Shown: piece after piece, positions 5,663-6,370 of the stretch
How positions within the stretch are numbered: the first letter of the stretch is position 1
How the letters are laid out: each line of letters starts with the position of its first letter
Assembly: GCA_016200025.1 (NCBI GenBank)
Contig: JACQFO010000014.1
Span: forward strand, 1-6,370
Direction of reading: 5' to 3'
Source of the DNA: Nitrososphaerota archaeon
GTDB lineage: Archaea; Thermoproteota; Nitrososphaeria; Nitrososphaerales; Gagatemarchaeaceae
Length of the DNA stretch: 6,370 bases
Position numbers and translations under genes: made by a program
The notes under the pieces: model-generated
What the model was told of the DNA's origin: nothing
Database searches by the model: none
What the model saw: the letters and a program-made list of their open reading frames with translations, nothing else

Positions 5663-5959
5663 ATGGCTGCACCATCGGTCAATAAATACGAGTGGCGGCA
5701 GTATGCAGATGGTAGAGCTTTGTCTGGAGTCTGTTGTGTGGCATGCCCGGCGTGTACCGATGATTATCTTCAGCTGACAGACAGGGAGTTCCAGGTCTGC
5801 GAGACGGTGTGCTCGAGCGACACTCCCATAGGATTCTCGGCTGTCAAGCGAGCGGTGGGGTTCCACCAAGAGGTCCTTTCCAGAATCTTGAAGCGATTGG
5901 TGGTCTACGGCGCCCTGGAGAGGGTCAGAGGCAAGTACAGACGAAGGGTCGGTCAATAA
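5663..5959 (+). CDS. Small winged-helix DNA-binding protein with N-terminal Cys cluster
   Basis: A 98-residue protein with no exact family recognised. The C-terminal two thirds has winged helix-turn-helix features: LTDREFQVCETV (38-49) as helix 1, GFSAVKRAVGF (57-67) as helix 2, and HQEVLSRILKRLVVYGALERV (68-88) as recognition helix plus start of the wing, ending in a basic KYRRR tail. Before it comes VCCVACPAC, cysteines 24, 25, 28 and 31, with further cysteines at 46 and 50. It could therefore bind zinc, copper or an iron-sulfur cluster, or be redox-active (inference). The ATG at 5663 was chosen because the frame upstream runs back through the tRNA-Pro gene on the other strand. No Shine-Dalgarno precedes it, which suggests a short-leader or leaderless mRNA. 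It is followed after 38 bases by a polycysteine peptide on the same strand. It may be a transcription regulator; no target site was identified. Confidence 0.75.
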   Translation: MAAPSVNKYEWRQYADGRALSGVCCVACPACTDDYLQLTDREFQVCETVCSSDTPIGFSAVKRAVGFHQEVLSRILKRLVVYGALERVRGKYRRRVGQ

Positions 5960-5987
5960 CTACCTGGCATGTCGACAGGTCAGCAGG

Positions 5988-5993
5988 GGTGAT
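5988..5993 (+). promoter_or_regulatory. Shine-Dalgarno for the polycysteine peptide
   Basis: GGTGAT matches six bases of the sequence complementary to the archaeal 16S rRNA 3' end and ends 4 bases before the TTG at 5998. It is the clearest ribosome-binding site in the window and decides the start. It argues that the TTG is used in an internal operon position. A GTG overlapping it at 5989 would give 24 residues instead of 21. Confidence 0.5.
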
Positions 5994-5997
5994 TCGA

Positions 5998-6063
5998 TTG
6001 GCGTGTTGTTGCTGTTGCTGTTCGGGCTGTTGCAGTGAGACTGAAAGCAAAGGCGGCCATTAG
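5998..6063 (+). CDS. Polycysteine microprotein (21 aa)
   Basis: Starting at TTG 5998, the frame encodes Met-Ala, then six consecutive cysteines, Ser-Gly, two more cysteines and a short hydrophilic tail ending in KGGH, before TAG at 6061-6063. Eight of 21 residues are Cys. The Cys codons mix TGT and TGC. I know no family with this exact sequence; the composition suggests metal or thiol chemistry (metallothionein-like chelation, or a short ribosomally made precursor), but this is inference. It lies 38 bases after the Cys-cluster winged-helix gene on the same strand, so co-transcription is likely, and it has a well-placed Shine-Dalgarno. Caution: the DNA is a TGT/TGC run that could be a trinucleotide expansion, and so short a frame can arise by chance. 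Confidence 0.45.
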   Translation: MACCCCCCSGCCSETESKGGH

Positions 6064-6069
6064 GTCAGA

Positions 6070-6088
6070 GAGCCCCGCTCAGGGGCTC
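6070..6088. other. GC-rich hairpin between convergent genes
   Basis: GAGCCCC (6070-6076) and GGGGCTC (6082-6088) form a perfect 7-bp stem with loop GCTCA. It overlaps the last codons and stop of the cyclophilin gene and lies just after the polycysteine peptide. It could mark the convergent 3' ends. No T-tract follows on either strand, so it is not a typical archaeal terminator. Confidence 0.4.
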
Positions 6089-6370
6089 GGGAGAATCGTG
6101 ATAGACGTCACGTAGACAGGGGTAACAGGTTCGTGCTGTTGGCCCACCTGCTCTACCGGGACACTCCCGATGGCTAGGACTACGTCCATACCTTGGATTA
6201 CCTTGCCGAAGACCGCGTAGTTGTGGTCCAGAGTCGCAGAGTTGTCCTTCAGATTGATGTAGAACTGCGAACTTCCGCCGACGCCAGCACCACTGCTGGC
6301 CATCCCCAGGTACCCCTTGTAGTTGTGAAGAGTTGAATTGTATTCGAATGGGACCCCGACACCCGAGTCC
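6079..6370 (-). CDS. Cyclophilin-type peptidyl-prolyl cis-trans isomerase, C-terminal part
   Basis: The frame enters from the right edge (first full codon 6369-6367) and stops with TGA at 6081-6079. The visible 97 residues start DSGVGVPFEYN and include KGYLGMASSGAGVGGSSQFYINL and HNYAVFGKVIQGMDVVLAIG. These are the conserved cyclophilin blocks (L-x-M-A..., GSQF-F/Y-I, VFGKV-x-x-GMDVV). The enzyme isomerises X-Pro peptide bonds during protein folding. The N-terminal part with the catalytic Arg, and any signal peptide or membrane anchor, lies beyond the window, so its cellular location cannot be judged. It converges on the polycysteine peptide with a 15-base gap. Confidence 0.9.
   Translation of the reverse strand, partial: DSGVGVPFEYNSTLHNYKGYLGMASSGAGVGGSSQFYINLKDNSATLDHNYAVFGKVIQGMDVVLAIGSVPVEQVGQQHEPVTPVYVTSITILPSP

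Noticed and set aside
6003..6036. Simple TGT/TGC repeat as the only explanation of the polycysteine tract
   Set aside because: Kept as a caveat rather than the main call: the run is interrupted by Ser-Gly, is followed by a sensible hydrophilic tail, and has a well-placed Shine-Dalgarno.
6070..6088. Rho-independent type terminator
   Set aside because: The hairpin is perfect but no T-tract follows on either strand, and archaeal termination depends mainly on T-runs; recorded only as a hairpin.

Overview
The window looks archaeal, most likely Nitrososphaeria/Thaumarchaeota or a close TACK relative. The reasons are a valyl-tRNA synthetase with a PYPSG..WHPGA..YSQIDM active-site block (from memory, this resembles thaumarchaeal ValRS), a Sulfolobus-Dpo4-like Y-family polymerase, tRNA genes carrying introns with bulge-helix-bulge (BHB) geometry, TATA boxes about 25 bp upstream of start codons (leaderless transcripts), and many TTG starts. 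Base composition is moderately GC-rich. The taxon is an inference; no 16S or other marker is present.

Layout. 1-205 (+): 3' end of queC (preQ0 / archaeosine pathway). 290-2626 (+): valS. 2647-2766 (-): a probable 39-residue zinc-ribbon microprotein behind a strong TATA box. 2843-3664 (-): an aldo/keto reductase. 3775-3884 (+): tRNA-Thr(UGU) with two introns, one in the anticodon loop and one in the T-loop. 3909-4292 and 4298-5467 (-): a SWIM zinc-finger protein directly downstream of a DinB/Dpo4 translesion polymerase, a two-gene operon. 5479-5594 (-): tRNA-Pro(CGG) with an intron-like insertion in its D-loop. 5663-5959 (+): a small winged-helix protein with an N-terminal cysteine cluster. 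5998-6063 (+): a 21-residue peptide with six consecutive cysteines plus another pair, preceded by the best Shine-Dalgarno sequence in the window. 6079-6370 (-): the C-terminal part of a cyclophilin-type prolyl isomerase, cut by the window edge.

How the parts relate. Housekeeping translation genes (queC for tRNA modification, valS, two tRNAs) are mixed with a DNA-damage-tolerance pair (Dpo4 + SWIM). The most novel part is the right end, where a Cys-cluster winged-helix protein is followed 38 bases later by a polycysteine microprotein. This looks like a candidate metal- or redox-responsive regulator plus thiol-rich effector. The two tRNA genes and the leaderless zinc-ribbon microprotein are the other unusual elements. 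No CRISPR array, transposase, integrase or rRNA is seen, and no stretch of more than 300 bases lacks a gene.
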